From Mesorhizobium sp. M7A.F.Ca.US.006.01.1.1 (lineage in GTDB: Bacteria; Pseudomonadota; Alphaproteobacteria; Rhizobiales; Rhizobiaceae): a stretch of 64,000 nucleotides of DNA. The stretch covers positions 1 through 64,000 of the forward strand of contig NZ_RZQL01000007.1 in the NCBI RefSeq assembly GCF_003997935.1, given 5' to 3'. Both the position numbers and the translations under genes were made by a program. This document shows, piece after piece, positions 38,993 through 51,430 of this stretch (position 1 is its first letter; each line of letters starts with the position of its first letter). The notes under the pieces were generated by a model. It did no database searches. It worked only from the letters and a program-made list of their open reading frames with translations, and was not told the DNA's origin.

Positions 38993-40027
38993 TCAGGCCG
39001 GGCGTTTCAGGCGTCCGGCGACGGCGCCCCATGAAGCCTTGATCATGCCGGCCAGTCCGCTCGGGTAGGCCAGCATCACGCCGATGATCAGCACCGCCGT
39101 GATCATCGGCCGCCACGCGCCGAAATCGGCCATCCATTCGGCGAAGATCGTCAGCACGAAAGAGGCGATGATGGCGCCGTAAATGGTGCTGGTGCCGCCA
39201 AGCAGCACCATCGACAGGATGATGGTCGCCAGACTCATGCCGAAGACGTCGATTGAGGCATTGCGCTGGTAGGCGGCATAGAAGGCGCCGGCGATGCCGG
39301 TGAAGAAGGCGCTCGCGGCAAGCGTCAGCATGCGCTGGCGCACGATCGAGACGCCGCGGCTGATGGCGTATTCCTCATTGTCGCGCAGCGCGACGATGCT
39401 GGCCCCGGCGCGTGAGCGCACGAACACGCGCAGGAACAGGGTGCTCGCCACCAGCAGCGCCAGCGCGATGTAGAAATAGGCTGACTTGCCGTCGCGGACC
39501 ATGTTGTGGTCGAACACGTACAGCCCGGGAATGCGCACCAGCCCCTGCGTGCCGCCGGTGATGGCGGACTGGCTGATGATCACCTGCATGACCAGTTGCG
39601 CAAAGCCGAAAGTGACCAGGATGATGTAGATGCCTTTCAGCCGCAGGATCGGGATGGTCACCAGGATCGCTGCCAGCGTGGCGATGACACCGCTGGCAAA
39701 CAGCGCAACCCATGGGTCGAATTCGGCCAGCTTGGTGAGCAGGCTGTAGGCATAGACGCCGATGCCGAACAGCGCCAGATGGCCGAAGTTGAAGACGCCG
39801 CCATAACCGAGGCTGAGGTCCCAGTTCGAGGCGACGATCGCATAGATGAAGGCCATGATCAGGATGTGGCGGGCATAGGTGTCGCCGAAGATCAGTGGCA
39901 GCAATGCCAGCAAGGCGAAGCCGAGCACGAAGCCGATGGCCTCCTGCTTCCACGGCGTGCGGCCTGGAGCGATCGGGGTTGCCGCCTCCGCGTGGCCAAG
40001 GGTGATCGGCGATGTCGTGTCGGTCAT
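38993..40027 (-). CDS. livM: Second Liv-type ABC permease (LivM)
   Basis: A 344-residue membrane permease. After a soluble N-terminus, LivM hallmarks GYGGVFNFGHLALFGIGVYA and RLKGIYIILVTFGFAQLVMQ are visible, followed by IVALRDNEEYAISRGVSI as the ATPase-contact loop, in about ten helices. Its start overlaps the livH gene by 4 bp (ATGA). Last gene of the SBP-livG-livF-livH-livM operon, convergent on the M20 deacylase with a 24-bp gap. Substrate unknown. Confidence 0.92.
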   Translation of the reverse strand: MTDTTSPITLGHAEAATPIAPGRTPWKQEAIGFVLGFALLALLPLIFGDTYARHILIMAFIYAIVASNWDLSLGYGGVFNFGHLALFGIGVYAYSLLTKLAEFDPWVALFASGVIATLAAILVTIPILRLKGIYIILVTFGFAQLVMQVIISQSAITGGTQGLVRIPGLYVFDHNMVRDGKSAYFYIALALLVASTLFLRVFVRSRAGASIVALRDNEEYAISRGVSIVRQRMLTLAASAFFTGIAGAFYAAYQRNASIDVFGMSLATIILSMVLLGGTSTIYGAIIASFVLTIFAEWMADFGAWRPMITAVLIIGVMLAYPSGLAGMIKASWGAVAGRLKRPA

Positions 40028-40899
40028 GCTAGGCCTCGGGAACGGCTGGCAAAGATGCCCTCGGGGCGCACCATCAGGGTCAGGATGAGCACGCCGAACA
40101 GCAGCGCCGGCGTCCAGTACAAGCCGAAATAATAGCTGCAGGCGGCTTCGAAGAAGCCGATCAGATAGGCGGCGAAGATCGGGCCGGATATGCTCGATAT
40201 ACCGCCGAAGACGACGACGATCAGCGCCTTCAGCAGCGGATCGCTGCCCATCACCGGCGACATGAAACGGTAGCCGCCCATGAAGATGCCGGCGAGACCG
40301 GCGAGCGAGGCGGCAATGGCGAAGGCCAGCCCATAGAGCGCGGTGACGTTCAGCCCGACAAGATGGCTGGCATCTTCATTCTGCGCCACGGCGCGCAGCG
40401 CAAGCCCGAGCCGCGTGCGGTTGAGGAACATCCAAAGTGCGGCCAGGATCAGCGGCGTGATGACGATGATGGCGATCTGGTGCAGGGAGACGCCGACGCC
40501 GCCGATGGTGGTGTTGCCGGCGATCAGCGCCGGGATCTGTTTCGAGCGCGGTCCCCAGATGGTCAGCGCGCCGTTCTCGATCAGCGACCCGGCTGCCAGC
40601 GTGGTGATGACGACGACCAGCACGATGTTGGGCCGGCCGATCAGCGGCCGCACGACGCTGGCCTGCAGGATCCAGCCGACGCCGGCCATGACGACGACGG
40701 CGATCGGAAAGGCAACCGCCGCCGGCAGGCCGAGTTCGACCAGCTGCCAGGCGATGTAGGCGCCCAGCATCATGAACACGCCATGGCTGAAATTGAACAC
40801 GCCGATCGTCGTCCAGACGAGTGCCAGGCCGACCGCCATCATGGCGTAGAGCGAGCCCTGGAATAGGCCGCCGAACAGGATTTCCGCCAATGCGCTCAT
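40024..40899 (-). CDS. livH: Second Liv-type ABC permease (LivH)
   Basis: A 291-residue permease of usual length. It begins ILFGGLFQGSLYAMMAVGLA with the LivH NFSHGVFMMLGAYIA segment, and the ATPase-contact loop is NRTRLGLALRAVAQNEDASH. Eight or nine helices. It starts 12 bp after livF and overlaps livM. Pairs with the LivM above. The substrate is unknown. Confidence 0.92.
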   Translation of the reverse strand: MSALAEILFGGLFQGSLYAMMAVGLALVWTTIGVFNFSHGVFMMLGAYIAWQLVELGLPAAVAFPIAVVVMAGVGWILQASVVRPLIGRPNIVLVVVITTLAAGSLIENGALTIWGPRSKQIPALIAGNTTIGGVGVSLHQIAIIVITPLILAALWMFLNRTRLGLALRAVAQNEDASHLVGLNVTALYGLAFAIAASLAGLAGIFMGGYRFMSPVMGSDPLLKALIVVVFGGISSISGPIFAAYLIGFFEAACSYYFGLYWTPALLFGVLILTLMVRPEGIFASRSRGLA

Positions 40900-40911
40900 C
40901 TTCGGATTTTC

Positions 40912-41625
40912 CTAATGGCCAAAATACATCGACATGATCTCGCCGTGGTCGAGGCTTTCGCCCGGCTTGATCTCGGTCGCCACGGCGCCATGGTTGACGA
41001 GGTAGAGTTGCTGTGTCAGCTCCAGCAGGAATTCGATGTCCTGCTCGACGACGATGAGCGGCACGCCGCCGCGCGAAATGTCCATGACGGAGGCGCAGAG
41101 CTCGTCCTTGATCTTGGGCGCCAGCCCCAGCGTCGGCTCGTCCAGGATCAGCAGGCGCGGATGGCTCATCAACGCCGTGCCGATCGACACCATCTGGCGC
41201 TCGCCGCCCGACAATGTGCGCACGCGCTGGCGCCAGCGTTCCGCCAGTTTCGGAAACAGCTTGATCACCTTCTCGCGGTTCTCCGCCTCATGCGGCCGGG
41301 CCCGCGGCGAATAGGCGCCGAGCGCCATGCAGTCGGCGATCGAGAGATCGGGAAACAGCCGGTTGCCTTGCGGCACATGGATCAGGCCGGCGCCGACGAT
41401 GGCGCGTGCGCTGTGGCCGGCAATGTCCTGCCCGTCGAACAGGATGCGGCCGCTCTTCGGCTGCAGCAGCCCGGAGACTGCGCGCAGCAGCGTCGTCTTG
41501 CCATGGCCGTTGGGGCCGAACAGGCCGACATTGCCGAAGCGGCCGGCCTCCATCGAGATATCGTGCAGCACGGTGACGCGGCCATAGCCGGCGGTGACGC
41601 CTTCGACGCTGAGAATGGGGTTCAC
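40912..41625 (-). CDS. livF: Second Liv-type ABC ATPase (LivF)
   Basis: A 237-residue ATPase. Walker A GPNGHGKTT lies near residues 35-43, LSGGERQM near 134, Walker B LLILDEPTLGLAP follows, and the switch is VVEQDIEFLL. GTG 41625 is chosen: AGGAGG lies 8 bp upstream, it overlaps the livG stop as GTGA, and it gives the family N-terminus VNPILSVEGV. The longer upstream frame lies inside livG. Intact, unlike its partner livG. Confidence 0.92.
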   Translation of the reverse strand: MNPILSVEGVTAGYGRVTVLHDISMEAGRFGNVGLFGPNGHGKTTLLRAVSGLLQPKSGRILFDGQDIAGHSARAIVGAGLIHVPQGNRLFPDLSIADCMALGAYSPRARPHEAENREKVIKLFPKLAERWRQRVRTLSGGERQMVSIGTALMSHPRLLILDEPTLGLAPKIKDELCASVMDISRGGVPLIVVEQDIEFLLELTQQLYLVNHGAVATEIKPGESLDHGEIMSMYFGH

Positions 41626-42352
41626 GCCGCCGACCTCCTCGTGCCGAGATAGGCCTCGATGACGCGCGGATCGGCGATGACGGCTGCCGGATCGCCGGCG
41701 GCCAGGACGCGGCCATTGTTGAGCACCAGGAGATGCTGCGAAAGGCTCATCAGGAAGGTCAGCACGTGCTCGATCAACAGGATGGTGATGCCGCGTTCGG
41801 CGGTGCGGCGGATCAGGCCGATCGACGTCTCGATCTCGGGCTTGGTCAGGCTCGATGCCGGCTCGTCGAGCAAGAGCATGCGCGGCTGCATGGCGATCGC
41901 GGTGGCAAGCATCAGGCACTTGCGCTCGAACACGGACAATTCGCCGGCGAGCCGGCCGAACGACTGGGATCCCAGGCCGACGAACTCCAGCGCCTCGGCG
42001 GCCACATTGCGGGCCATAGCCGCCGTCTTTTCCTGCTTGCCGTAGCTGGCGCCGATCAGCGCGTTCTCGAACACGGTCAGCCCGTCGAAGCTGGTCTCGC
42101 GCTGAAACGTACGGGCAAGGCCGAGGCGCGCGATGGCGTGTCCCGATTTGCCGTTGATGGCATTTCCGTCAAACCGGATGTTGCCCCGGTCCGGGCCGAA
42201 CGGGATGCCGGTGATGATGTTGAACAGCGTGCTCTTACCGCTGCCGTTCGGGCCGGCGAGATCTCGCCGGCCTCGACCTTGAACGACACGCCGTCGACGG
42301 CCTTTAGCGAACCGAAGGCCTTCGACACGTCGTCCAGTTCAAGCAGGGCCAT
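41622..42352 (-). pseudogene. livG: Second Liv-type ABC ATPase (LivG), frameshifted at the P-loop
   Basis: Read in two frames. From ATG 42352 the normal LivG start MALLELDDVSKAFGSLKAVD continues to VEAGEI, then goes out of frame. From about 42257 down, another frame resumes with LAGPNGSGKSTLFNIITG and runs intact through LARTFQRE, LSVFERKCLMLATA, LLLDEPASSL and IEHVLTFL to 41622. Between GEI and GPNG the family normally has four residues (12 bases); only five bases are present, so seven appear to be missing just before Walker A. Translation from 42352 ends near 42077. Either the transporter lacks one ATPase, or the lesion is a sequencing error in a 22-bp perfect palindrome located exactly there. 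Confidence 0.82.
42251..42272. repeat. 22-bp perfect palindrome at the livG lesion
   Basis: Positions 42251-42272 are a perfect inverted repeat with no loop (outer arms GGCCGGCGAGA and its complement; central GAGATCTC). It coincides with the frameshift in livG. Removing seven bases between short CTCG repeats in an ancestral sequence would both create the palindrome and shift the frame. Confidence 0.85.
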
Positions 42353-42355
42353 TCC

Positions 42356-43609
42356 CTATTGCATCCAGGGCTGCAGCTTGAAGGCGCCTGTGGCGTATTT
42401 CTCCGGCGAAATCAGCGCGCGCTTGCCGTCCCAGATCTGGAAGAAGGTGATCGGGATATAGTCGTCGCCCTGCGTGGCAAGGTGGGTGGCGGGATCGAAT
42501 TTCAGCCGCCCTTCCGCGACCTGCTTGTCGGTCTCCGACAGCGCCTTCATGATCGCCGCATGGTCGGATGCGCCGCCGACCTTCTTGACCGCGTCGAAAT
42601 AGACATTGGTCATTTCGTAGAGGCCGACGCCGTAGGTGCCGCTCTCGACGCCGTATTTTGCCTTGAACTTGGCCGCCACCTCATCGGCGCGCGGGTTCTT
42701 CGGCGTGGTCAGCGCGCCGCCGAGCAGGTTGTAGATGACACCATCCGACTTCTTGCCGGTCAGCTCGACGAATTCCGGAACGCTCGGTGCGTATTGCAGG
42801 AAGACGAGGCTCTTGGTCGGCTGCTCGAGGAACTGGTTCAGGAACGACGCCGAATTGCCGGGCAGATAGTCGGTGTTGATGACGACATCGGGAACGTTCT
42901 CGCGCACCTTGGCGAGGATCGAGCGCCAGTCGGTCACTTCGCCGAAGGGCACGATCTCGTCGACGGTGATGGTCCAGCCCTTCTCCTTGAAGGTCTTCTT
43001 CATGCCTTCGGAGATGGTCTTCGAATAGGCGTTGTCGGACGAGATGATGGCGACCTTCTTGGCCGGCAGAGTGATCTTGCCATCCGCCGCGAGCTTCTCG
43101 ACGAACAGGGTTACGTCGGTGTTGTAGGCGTCGAAGGAAGGCGTCAGCGACCAGCAGCACATATATTTGTCGGGGCTCGGCGCGATGATGTCCCTGGTCT
43201 GCTGCGAGGTGGCCGCCAGCATGTAGGGCATTTCCGCCTCGGCCATGTTGTCGATCTCGAAATTGGTCAGGCTGGCATAGCCGGTCAGCATGAAGTGCAC
43301 GCCCGGATCGCCAAGCAGGCGCTCGACGGCGCTGGTGACGTTGCCAGCGGACTGATCCTTGACGTCGCCGACCACCAGTTCGAACGTATCCCCGGCAACG
43401 CCGCCGGCTGCGTTGGCCTCGTCGATGGCCATCTGCACGCCGCGCTGGAATTCCTGGCCGTCCGCCGCGGCAGGGCCGGTGAGCGGCGCAAGCAGGCCGA
43501 TCTTGACGACATCGGCAAAGGCGGGGGCGGCTGATGCGGCAAACATGCCGATCAGCGTCGTGCTCATCAGCATATGGCGGATTCGACTTGCGGCGGATTT
43601 GGGCTTCAT
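42356..43609 (-). CDS. Second Liv-type ABC substrate-binding protein
   Basis: A 417-residue periplasmic binding protein of the type-1 fold (LivJ-like). The signal peptide spans about residues 1-32 (HMLMSTTLIGMFAASAAPAF then ADV), followed by VKIGLLAPLTGPAAADGQEF. ATG 43609 follows a purine-rich GGGAGGAAAACAGGGAA stretch; upstream extension is unsupported. First gene of its operon, 3 bp before livG, and divergent from an alpha/beta hydrolase. Ligand unknown; a nearby M20 deacylase hints at an acylated amino compound. Confidence 0.92.
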   Translation of the reverse strand: MKPKSAASRIRHMLMSTTLIGMFAASAAPAFADVVKIGLLAPLTGPAAADGQEFQRGVQMAIDEANAAGGVAGDTFELVVGDVKDQSAGNVTSAVERLLGDPGVHFMLTGYASLTNFEIDNMAEAEMPYMLAATSQQTRDIIAPSPDKYMCCWSLTPSFDAYNTDVTLFVEKLAADGKITLPAKKVAIISSDNAYSKTISEGMKKTFKEKGWTITVDEIVPFGEVTDWRSILAKVRENVPDVVINTDYLPGNSASFLNQFLEQPTKSLVFLQYAPSVPEFVELTGKKSDGVIYNLLGGALTTPKNPRADEVAAKFKAKYGVESGTYGVGLYEMTNVYFDAVKKVGGASDHAAIMKALSETDKQVAEGRLKFDPATHLATQGDDYIPITFFQIWDGKRALISPEKYATGAFKLQPWMQ

Positions 43610-43798
43610 CGTGCTGTTCCCTGTTTTCCTCCCGTTCATCGGGAGTTGGATAATTGACAATCTACGCATAATTGTTCTTATTTGAAAAGGATTTTTCAAC
43701 GCAACCTGGCCGGGAAGATGGTTCCCGCAAAGGTATGGAAGCCGTGGCGTTTTGCTGCGCAACTGCATTAAAACAGGCAATTCCCGACGGAGCGGACA

Positions 43799-44617
43799 AT
43801 GACGATCTCGCAGAAGACCCTTGAAACCAGCCACGGCAAGATCGCTGTTCGCCAGACCAGCGGCCAGGGCACCGCTGTCCTGCTGATCCACGGCAATTCA
43901 TCTTCCAGTGCCGTTTTCCGCAACCAGTTGGACGGCCCGTTGGGCGAGCGCTACCACCTCATCGCTCCCGACCTGCCCGGGCATGGAGCATCCGGCGATG
44001 CGATCGATCCAGAGCGTTCCTACAGCATGGAAGGCTATGCCGATGCTATGACCGAAGTGCTTGGGCTGCTTGGCATCGACAGGGCCATCGTCTTCGGCTG
44101 GTCGCTCGGCGGCCATATCGGGCTTGAGATGATCGACCGCTTTCCCGGCCTGCTTGGCTTGATGATCACCGGCACGCCGCCCGTCTCGCCCGAGGAGGTC
44201 GGCAACGGATTCAAGCCGAGCCCGCATATGCACCTCGCCGGGCAGGAAACCTTCACCGGCGCCGATGTCGAGGCCTATGCACGCAGCACTTGCGGCGAGC
44301 CGTTCGAGCCGTTTCTCATCGACACGGTGGCGCGCACCGATGGACGGGCGCGGCGCCTGATGTTCGAAAAGTTCGCGGCCGGCACCGGCCGGAACCAGCG
44401 CGAAATCGTGGCCGGCAAGACGCGGCCGATCGCCGTTCTGAACGGCATCGACGAGCCATTCGTCAACACCGATTTCGTCTCCGCTGTGAAATTCTCCAAT
44501 CTATGGGAAGGCAAGGCCCATCTGCTCGACAAATCCGGCCACGCGCCGTTCTGGGATTCGCCGGATCGCTTCAATCCGGTCTTCGCCCGCTTCCTAGCAA
44601 GCGTCGACAGAGCGTAG
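43799..44617 (+). CDS. Alpha/beta hydrolase
   Basis: A 272-residue alpha/beta-hydrolase. LLIHGNSSSS (oxyanion region, near 29-37), nucleophile S102 in FGWSLGGH, Asp in NGIDEPF (near 220) and His in SGHAPFWD (near 252) form a complete triad. The PDLPGHGAS segment is typical. No signal peptide. It is divergent from the Liv binding-protein operon across 189 bp that contain TTGACA at 43654-43659, and 129 bp upstream of metH, with which it is unlikely to share function. Substrate unknown. Confidence 0.9.
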   Translation: MTISQKTLETSHGKIAVRQTSGQGTAVLLIHGNSSSSAVFRNQLDGPLGERYHLIAPDLPGHGASGDAIDPERSYSMEGYADAMTEVLGLLGIDRAIVFGWSLGGHIGLEMIDRFPGLLGLMITGTPPVSPEEVGNGFKPSPHMHLAGQETFTGADVEAYARSTCGEPFEPFLIDTVARTDGRARRLMFEKFAAGTGRNQREIVAGKTRPIAVLNGIDEPFVNTDFVSAVKFSNLWEGKAHLLDKSGHAPFWDSPDRFNPVFARFLASVDRA

Positions 44618-44692
44618 GTCCGTCGGAAAACCGGCGCCACGGACCCGCTTTCGCGGTAGGTAGTGACAATCACGCGCATCTATCGTATATTG

Positions 44693-44712
44693 ACATAAAG
44701 ATATCCTTATGT
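44693..44712. promoter_or_regulatory. Imperfect 20-bp palindrome before metH, candidate SahR operator
   Basis: ACATAAAGATATCCTTATGT at 44693-44712 is symmetric about GATATC with one mismatched pair. It lies 34 bp before the metH start. ArsR-family SahR regulators control methionine-cycle genes in alphaproteobacteria through AT-rich palindromes of this length; I recall a motif of this style but could not compare it. No SAM-riboswitch fold was recognised in the same leader. Confidence 0.5.
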
Positions 44713-44746
44713 GACATGAACAGACTTGTCGCCAAAGGGATAAGAA

Positions 44747-48556
<3,810 letters not shown>

Positions 48557-48641
48557 CTGATGCCGGCACGCCTGATGGAAGCGACAGGCGAATGCCAATC
48601 GCTTCTCCATTGTCATCCTGGCCCGCTTCGATTCCGGTGGG

Positions 48642-49046
48642 CTATTGCATGGCGGACGGGTTCATCCACAGCAGCTCCCAGACGTTGCCGTCCGGATCTT
48701 CGATGTGACGGTTGAACATGAAACCGAGATCCTGCACCGGGTTGGGATCAGCACGACCGCCTGCCGCCACGCCCTTCTCGATTACGGCATTGACCTCCTC
48801 CTTGCTGTCGGTGGTGAGCGCGATCAGCATCTGGCTGTCGCGCTTGGGGTCGCCGATCTGCCGCGCTGTGAACTGGCTGTAATGCTGGTGCGTAAGCAAC
48901 ATGACCCCAATGGAGTCTGAGAACATGATCGAGCTGGCTTGGTCGCTCGAGAACTGCGGGTTCAGCGTGCCCCCGATCGCGAGATAGAACTTGGTCGCCA
49001 CCTGCAGATCGCGTACCGGTAGATTGAGGAAGATCATTTTGGTCAT
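48642..49046 (-). CDS. VOC (glyoxalase-like) family protein
   Basis: A 134-residue vicinal-oxygen-chelate protein with one double-module fold: MIFLNLPVRDLQVATKFYLA at the start and FNRHIEDPDGNVWELLWMNP at the end, which holds the usual Asp-Pro-Asp-Gly and a metal-type Glu. Related proteins are annotated as lactoylglutathione lyase-like or resistance proteins; the reaction is unknown. It converges on metH and is divergent from a TetR regulator 102 bp away, with palindromes between, so regulation by that TetR protein is likely. Confidence 0.88.
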   Translation of the reverse strand: MTKMIFLNLPVRDLQVATKFYLAIGGTLNPQFSSDQASSIMFSDSIGVMLLTHQHYSQFTARQIGDPKRDSQMLIALTTDSKEEVNAVIEKGVAAGGRADPNPVQDLGFMFNRHIEDPDGNVWELLWMNPSAMQ

Positions 49047-49074
49047 CGGTCTAAGCCTTGCTGCCGTTGATGGG

Positions 49075-49126
49075 TACTAGTCAGTCTAGTACTGTAGCCA
49101 TGGCTACCATGCGGGAACGGTACCGT
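49075..49126. promoter_or_regulatory. Cluster of palindromes between VOC and TetR genes
   Basis: Three symmetric elements lie in the divergent region: TACTAG-5-CTAGTA (49075-49091), the perfect 14-bp GTAGCCATGGCTAC (49094-49107) and the perfect 10-bp ACGGTACCGT (49117-49126). In addition GTCTAGTACTG appears twice, at 49084-49094 and 49125-49135. The density fits a TetR-type operator controlling both genes. Confidence 0.6.
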
Positions 49127-49148
49127 CTAGTACTGGTTGAGAGGTGCT

Positions 49149-49781
49149 ATGAAAATTGATGGTGAGACCAGGGCGGCTCGCAAGGATCGTGAAATCATCG
49201 AAGCGGCCACAGCCGCGTTCATCGCTAAGGGTTATGATGGAACCAGCATGGAAGAGATCGCCACCAAGGCGGGGGCTTCCAAGCAGACCGTCTACAAGCA
49301 TTTCAGGGACAAGGAGACGCTTTTCTGCGAAGTCGTCGAGTCCACCGCGAGCCAGACCAACGATGTTGTCGAGTCCGTGACGATGCTGCTTTCCGAGGCG
49401 CAATTCATGGAGGGCGGTTTGCAGCAGCTTGCCCGACGCATGACAACGACGCTGATGGACGACGATTTGCTGAAGCTGCGGCGTCTGATTATCGCCAACG
49501 CGGATCGAATGCCGCAGCTTGGCCGCAGCTGGTATGAAAAAGGTTTTGAGCGCATGCTTGCCTCGGTGGCATCATGCTTTCAGAAGCTTACCAGTCGAGG
49601 CCTGTTGCAGACCGGCGATCCCCGTTTGGCAGCCAGCCATCTCTTTGGAATGCTTCTCTGGATCCCTATGAACGAAGCCATGTTCACCGGAAGCAACCCG
49701 CGCTCGAAGGCTGACCTTGAGCGGCACGCCGATGCTTCGGTCGAAGCGTTCCTTGCCGCCTATGGGGCGCGGTTGAAATAG
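49149..49781 (+). CDS. TetR/AcrR-family transcriptional regulator
   Basis: A 210-residue repressor. The N-terminal helix-turn-helix is clear (AATAAFIAKGYDGTSMEEIA then AGASKQTVYKHFRDKETLF); the C-terminal domain is helical and of the AefR-like type, with RRLIIANADRMPQLGRSWYE. ATG 49149 follows TTGAGAGGTG; an in-frame TTG at 49137 overlaps that site and is rejected. Divergent from the VOC gene across a palindrome cluster, its probable target. Ligand unknown. Confidence 0.9.
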   Translation: MKIDGETRAARKDREIIEAATAAFIAKGYDGTSMEEIATKAGASKQTVYKHFRDKETLFCEVVESTASQTNDVVESVTMLLSEAQFMEGGLQQLARRMTTTLMDDDLLKLRRLIIANADRMPQLGRSWYEKGFERMLASVASCFQKLTSRGLLQTGDPRLAASHLFGMLLWIPMNEAMFTGSNPRSKADLERHADASVEAFLAAYGARLK

Positions 49782-50002
49782 TCTCATTCCTCTCCGCCAG
49801 CGATGCTTCCTGTGGTCGATTGTCCGTCCGCGCCTGTCGTCTTTTGCTTAAGGTGCCCGTCTACATCGGCTGGTATCTTGAGGAGATCTGCCGCGCCAGA
49901 AACAGCTTCAACTGCCAGCAAGCCGGTTTTGCACAGGCTGCTCGCTTACGATCCAAGGCTGCGATAAACCCAAGGCAGCCGTCTTTGCAGTTGGAGCGCC
50001 GA

Positions 50003-51397
50003 ATGACTGTACTCACACGCCGCAGGCTTTTGAAAACGGCTGCGGTTGCCGGCGCGGGCGGGATCGGGCTTTCGGCCATGGGCCGGCTTGGCGGCTGGGC
50101 CGCCGCCACAGCTGAGCCTGTGGTTTTGCAGACGGCAAAAATCCAGGCGAAGCTGATGGATGTCGGCCAGACCAGGGATGTGCTGACCTATGGCAACGCT
50201 GGCATGCCGCCCGTGCTCAGGATGAAAAAAGGCGAGCCCTTTGCCGCGCGTCTCGTCAATGCCATCGACGACCCGACGACGATCCACTGGCACGGCATTC
50301 GCGTTCCAAACAAGATGGACGGCGTGCCGTTCCTGGTCCAGCCCTACGTCTACACCGGCGACCATTTCGACTACGCCTTCACGCCGCCTGACGCCGGCAC
50401 CTTCTGGTATCATCCGCACTGCAACACGCTGGAGCAGATGGGCCACGGCCTGACGGGAGTGATCGTGGTCGAGAACCCCAGCGATCCGAAATTCGATGCC
50501 GAAATGGTCGTCAATCTGCGCGACTGGCGCCTCGGCGACGACGGCCAGTTCATCGATCAGTTCCGACCGCGCGATGCCGCAAGAACCGGCACTTACGGCA
50601 CGGTGCGCACCGCAAACTGGCTCGATCAGCCGCAATATGACGCGCCGGCCGGAGGGCTGGTGCGGCTCAGGGTCGCCATCACCGACGTCACCCGGATCTA
50701 TGCCTTTCGCGTCGATGGCGCCGAAGCGTCAGTCATCGCACTGGACGGCAATCCGGTGCCGCAGCGTTTTTCCCCCGATGCCTTGCTGCTTGGACCGGGA
50801 CAGCGCATGGAGTTGGCCATCCGCATGCCCGACGACGAAGGCGCGATCGTCAGCTTGAGGGACGTCAGGGGCACCAAGCCAAAAATCCTGGCAACCCTGC
50901 GCGCGACAGGAAACTCGCTCAAGCGGGACATTCGTGATCTTGCTCTGCTGGAGGTCAATCCGGTGGCGGAAGTGGATCTCGCCAGCGCCCAACATATTTC
51001 CCTGGCGCTCAGCGCCACGGCGGAAAACGTCCCGAGCGATGGCATCTGCGGTTCGCTTGGCTACAGTTTTTGGGCCATCAACAAGGTGCCGTGGCCCGGC
51101 GATACGCCGGATCCGACCGCGCCGCTGGCCGAATTGAAGCTTGGCAGGAGCTATGTCATCGATATGGAGAACCTAACGCCGCAATCCCATCCGATGCATC
51201 TGCACGGCATGAGCTTCAAGGTGCTGTCGTCCTCGACGCGCCAGGTTCAGCCTTTCATTTCCGACACCTATCTCATCCAGCCCAACGAGAAGGTTCAGCT
51301 CGGTTTCGTCGCCGACAATCCCGGCGACTGGCTGCTGCACTGCCACATCATCGAGCATCAGAAATCGGGCATGACGAGCTACGTCACGGTGGTGTGA
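50003..51397 (+). CDS. Tat-exported multicopper oxidase
   Basis: A 464-residue periplasmic multicopper oxidase. A Tat-type signal is present (TRRRLLKTAAVAGAGGIGLS from residue 5). All four copper motifs are seen: HWHG, WYHPHC, HPMHLHG and HCHIIEHQKSGM, the last carrying the type-1 copper Cys and axial Met, so the enzyme should be active. Three cupredoxin domains at usual length. No Met-rich loop typical of CueO was seen, leaving copper or phenolic oxidation both possible. ATG 50003 follows TTGGAG; longer frames upstream lack sites. It converges on the PTS genes. Confidence 0.92.
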   Translation: MTVLTRRRLLKTAAVAGAGGIGLSAMGRLGGWAAATAEPVVLQTAKIQAKLMDVGQTRDVLTYGNAGMPPVLRMKKGEPFAARLVNAIDDPTTIHWHGIRVPNKMDGVPFLVQPYVYTGDHFDYAFTPPDAGTFWYHPHCNTLEQMGHGLTGVIVVENPSDPKFDAEMVVNLRDWRLGDDGQFIDQFRPRDAARTGTYGTVRTANWLDQPQYDAPAGGLVRLRVAITDVTRIYAFRVDGAEASVIALDGNPVPQRFSPDALLLGPGQRMELAIRMPDDEGAIVSLRDVRGTKPKILATLRATGNSLKRDIRDLALLEVNPVAEVDLASAQHISLALSATAENVPSDGICGSLGYSFWAINKVPWPGDTPDPTAPLAELKLGRSYVIDMENLTPQSHPMHLHGMSFKVLSSSTRQVQPFISDTYLIQPNEKVQLGFVADNPGDWLLHCHIIEHQKSGMTSYVTVV

Positions 51398-51430
51398 AGC
51401 CGCGTCAGCCTGCGCGTCGCGTCTGGGCCG

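Noticed and set aside
43654-43682. Sigma-70 promoter for the alpha/beta hydrolase
   Set aside because: TTGACA is present but no convincing -10 at 16-18 bp; mentioned only in the gene entry.
44618-44746. SAM or SAH riboswitch in the metH leader
   Set aside because: Only about 130 bases, no recognisable SAM-II or SAH core pairing; the palindrome at 44693 explains the leader better.
48575-48610. Hairpin terminator between metH and the VOC gene
   Set aside because: Arms ATGGAAGCGA and TCGCTTCTCCAT pair only with a bulge and no T run follows; too weak to list as a feature.
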